Assembly (NCBI GenBank): GCA_955652635.1
Contig: CATPBN010000149.1
Coordinates: 1-7,950 of the forward strand
Length of the DNA stretch: 7,950 nt
Direction: 5' to 3'
From: an uncultured Gemmatimonadaceae bacterium
GTDB lineage: Bacteria; Gemmatimonadota; Gemmatimonadetes; Gemmatimonadales; Gemmatimonadaceae
The notes below the pieces were generated by a model, which was not told where the DNA came from, did no database searches, and worked only from the letters and a program-made list of their open reading frames with translations. Below, one piece after another: positions 6,296-7,950 of this stretch. How positions within the stretch are numbered: the stretch's first letter is position 1; each line of letters opens with the position of its first letter. The position numbers and the translations under genes were made by a program.

Positions 6296-7075
6296 ATGCC
6301 CTTCAAATTCCTGACGCTGGAGGTTGCGGACCGCGTCGCCACGCTGACGGTCAACCGGCCCGAAAAGCTCAACGCGCTGAACGACGCGACCATCGCCGAG
6401 CTGGGACAGGCGATCGACCAGATTCGCGACGATGATTCGATAGGCGGCGCCATTGTCACCGGAGCCGGACGCGCATTCGTCGCCGGTGCCGACATCTCCG
6501 AGCTATCGAGCCAGACTCCAGTTCTTGCCAAGGCACGCGCTCGTGCTGGGCAGGATGTGTTCCGCAGATTCGAGACCTCACCCAAGCCTGTCATAGCGGC
6601 CGTGAACGGCTTTGCGCTGGGAGGCGGATGCGAGCTGGCGATGGCGTGTCACATCCGCATCGCGTCGGAGGCGGCCAAGTTCGGACAGCCGGAGAGCAAG
6701 CTCGGACTCCTTCCCGGGTACGGAGGCACGCAGCGTCTGCCGCGCCTCGTCGGCAAGGGGCGTGCGATTCAGCTCCTTATCACCGGTGAGATGATCGACG
6801 CCGCGGAGGCATTTCGGATCGGCCTCGTCAACAGGGTCGTCCCCGCGGATCATCTGATGAATGAAGTCCGCAACACGATGAGGGCGATCCTGGCGAACGG
6901 CCCCCTCGCGATCGCGCTTTGTATAGAAGCGATCGATCGCGGCCTCGAGATGTCGCTCGAGGAAGGATTCATTCTCGAGGCGAACCACTTCGGGCTTCTC
7001 GCCGCAACCGCTGACATGCGCGAGGGAACGAGCGCCTTCATCGAGAAGCGCGCGCCGGCGTTCAAGGGAAAGTGA
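6296..7075 (+). CDS. Enoyl-CoA hydratase/isomerase family protein (crotonase)
   Basis: This is a predicted cytoplasmic crotonase-fold enzyme, most likely hydrating trans-2-enoyl-CoA to 3-hydroxyacyl-CoA in fatty acid beta-oxidation. It has 259 residues, the usual single-domain length. Seen: VNRPEKLNAL (19-28), the oxyanion-hole loop AGADISEL (63-70), GFALGGGCELAMACHIR (105-121) and FGQPESKLGLLPGYGGTQRLPR (129-150). Both catalytic glutamates of true hydratases are present, as E113 (GGGCE) and E133 (GQPE), so hydratase activity is more likely than isomerase-only or dehalogenase roles. The exact acyl-CoA cannot be told from sequence. The stop overlaps the recF start (GTGA at 7072-7075), so the two are co-transcribed. 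No Shine-Dalgarno precedes the ATG, and no other in-frame start is apparent nearby. Confidence 0.94.
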   Translation: MPFKFLTLEVADRVATLTVNRPEKLNALNDATIAELGQAIDQIRDDDSIGGAIVTGAGRAFVAGADISELSSQTPVLAKARARAGQDVFRRFETSPKPVIAAVNGFALGGGCELAMACHIRIASEAAKFGQPESKLGLLPGYGGTQRLPRLVGKGRAIQLLITGEMIDAAEAFRIGLVNRVVPADHLMNEVRNTMRAILANGPLAIALCIEAIDRGLEMSLEEGFILEANHFGLLAATADMREGTSAFIEKRAPAFKGK

Positions 7076-7950
7076 GTATCGCGCCCGTCGAGTTGCACGC
7101 ACGCGAGTCGAGCGCCCGCACCGCCGACTCGCGCGATCGCATCCGGCTCGAGAGGATCGCGATACAGGATTTTCGCAACCTCGAACGCGTCAATCTCGAT
7201 TTCCCCGCCGAAGGTGTCGCGCTCATCGGCGACAACGGACACGGCAAGACGAATCTTCTCGAGGCGATCTACTATCTCCAGATCTTGCGCTCGATCCGCG
7301 ACGCGCGCGACCAGGATCTCACTCGCTTCGATGCCTCGGGATTCCATATCGCTGCCAAAGTCCACTCGCCCGCCGCACACGAGATCGCCGTCGGGTTCGA
7401 GCGAACATCGAAGAAGAAGCGGGTTACAGTTGACGGCCTTGTCCCCCGGCGAATGAGCGATGCGCTCGGCAAGCTTCCTTCCGTGATATTCTCTCCGCGC
7501 GATCTCGAGCTGGTGAGCGGAGCGCCGAGCGAGAGGCGGAGATATCTCGATCTGCTGCTCGCGCTGACGGACAGGAAATACCTGAACGCCCTTCAGCACT
7601 ACCGCGCCAATCTCGCTCGACGAAACGCATCGCTGCGCAACGCGACGAAACGCGGCGCAAATGACTCGGAGGTGTCGGTATGGGAGCCGGCATTGGCGGA
7701 CCACGGTTCGGTACTCATCCAATCACGTGCGAGATGGGTGAGTGAGTCGGCGGGCGAGTACACACGAGTATCAGAAGAGATCGGCGAGATGGGACGGGCG
7801 CAGATGCGCTACGTCTGCGCGTTTGCCGAATCCGAGGCCCGCCGTGACGTGTTGCTCGCCGCGCTGGAGGAGAAGCGCGCATTCGACATGCGTCGTGGCA
7901 TCACGAGCGTTGGTCCGCACCGCGACGATCTGGAGCTGACTCTCGATGGA
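7072..7950 (+). CDS. recF: DNA replication and repair protein RecF (C-terminus cut by window edge)
   Basis: RecF is an SMC/ABC-type ATPase. With RecO and RecR it loads RecA at gapped or stalled replication sites. 293 codons are open to the edge; RecF is usually about 360-380 residues, so roughly 80 are missing. Seen: RIRLERIAIQDFRNL (about 24-38), Walker A GDNGHGKTN (53-61) with NLLEAIYYLQ after it, the FSPRDLELVSG segment (140-150), APSERRRYLDLLLAL (151-165), YLNALQHYRANLARRN (170-185) and RRGITSVGPHRDD (274-286). The ABC signature and Walker B lie beyond the edge. The GTG at 7072-7074 is the likely start. It overlaps the crotonase stop and has a weak GGGA nearby; the only other early candidate is a TTG at codon 8. 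The start leaves a polar 22-residue leader that most RecF proteins lack. Because the frame has no stop in the window it is easily overlooked. Confidence 0.95.
   Translation, partial: MSIAPVELHARESSARTADSRDRIRLERIAIQDFRNLERVNLDFPAEGVALIGDNGHGKTNLLEAIYYLQILRSIRDARDQDLTRFDASGFHIAAKVHSPAAHEIAVGFERTSKKKRVTVDGLVPRRMSDALGKLPSVIFSPRDLELVSGAPSERRRYLDLLLALTDRKYLNALQHYRANLARRNASLRNATKRGANDSEVSVWEPALADHGSVLIQSRARWVSESAGEYTRVSEEIGEMGRAQMRYVCAFAESEARRDVLLAALEEKRAFDMRRGITSVGPHRDDLELTLDG

Noticed and set aside
6850..7722. Minus-strand 290-codon open frame across the crotonase/recF junction
   Set aside because: It is antisense to two well-supported genes and has no family resemblance.

Overview
The window is a GC-rich stretch of a bacterial chromosome with dense genes, ATGA/GTGA stop-start overlaps and several GTG/TTG starts. 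There are no mobile elements, CRISPR arrays or RNA genes. The gene mix (a c-type cytochrome maturation gene, a poxvirus-type topoisomerase IB, a Gemmatimonadota/Acidobacteriota-like exported glycine-zipper protein, and a crotonase abutting recF) fits a soil-type bacterium, perhaps Gemmatimonadota. That placement is an inference; no taxonomic marker is complete here.

Left block (minus strand, 1-2514). An AraC-family regulator is followed by an exported, probably lipid-anchored, di-heme cytochrome c of the cytochrome c peroxidase/MauG type. After it comes the 5' part of ccmE, the haem chaperone for cytochrome c maturation, which runs off the left edge. All three read in the same direction. A perfect 8-bp direct repeat 31 bp apart lies between the regulator and the cytochrome gene and is a candidate operator.

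Middle block. A divergent promoter region (2515-2711) separates the regulator from a plus-strand gene for a small exported protein of unknown function. That gene converges on a minus-strand three-gene operon (6180 down to 3237): topoisomerase IB, then glycerol kinase (glpK), then a YfiM/DUF2279-like exported protein. Both junctions are 4-base ATGA overlaps, so translation is probably coupled. The glycerol kinase carries an unusual Lys/Arg-rich C-terminal tail.

Right block (plus strand, 6296-7950). After a second divergent promoter region with an 8-bp inverted repeat, an enoyl-CoA hydratase/isomerase-family gene overlaps the start of recF (GTGA overlap). recF is cut by the right edge and is easy to miss because it has no stop codon in the window.

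Most of this is ordinary chromosomal housekeeping. I see no convincing new defence, mobile or biosynthetic system. The items most worth a second look are the basic tail on glycerol kinase within a topoisomerase operon, the candidate operator next to the AraC/cytochrome pair, and the long unrecognised N-terminal part of the di-heme cytochrome.
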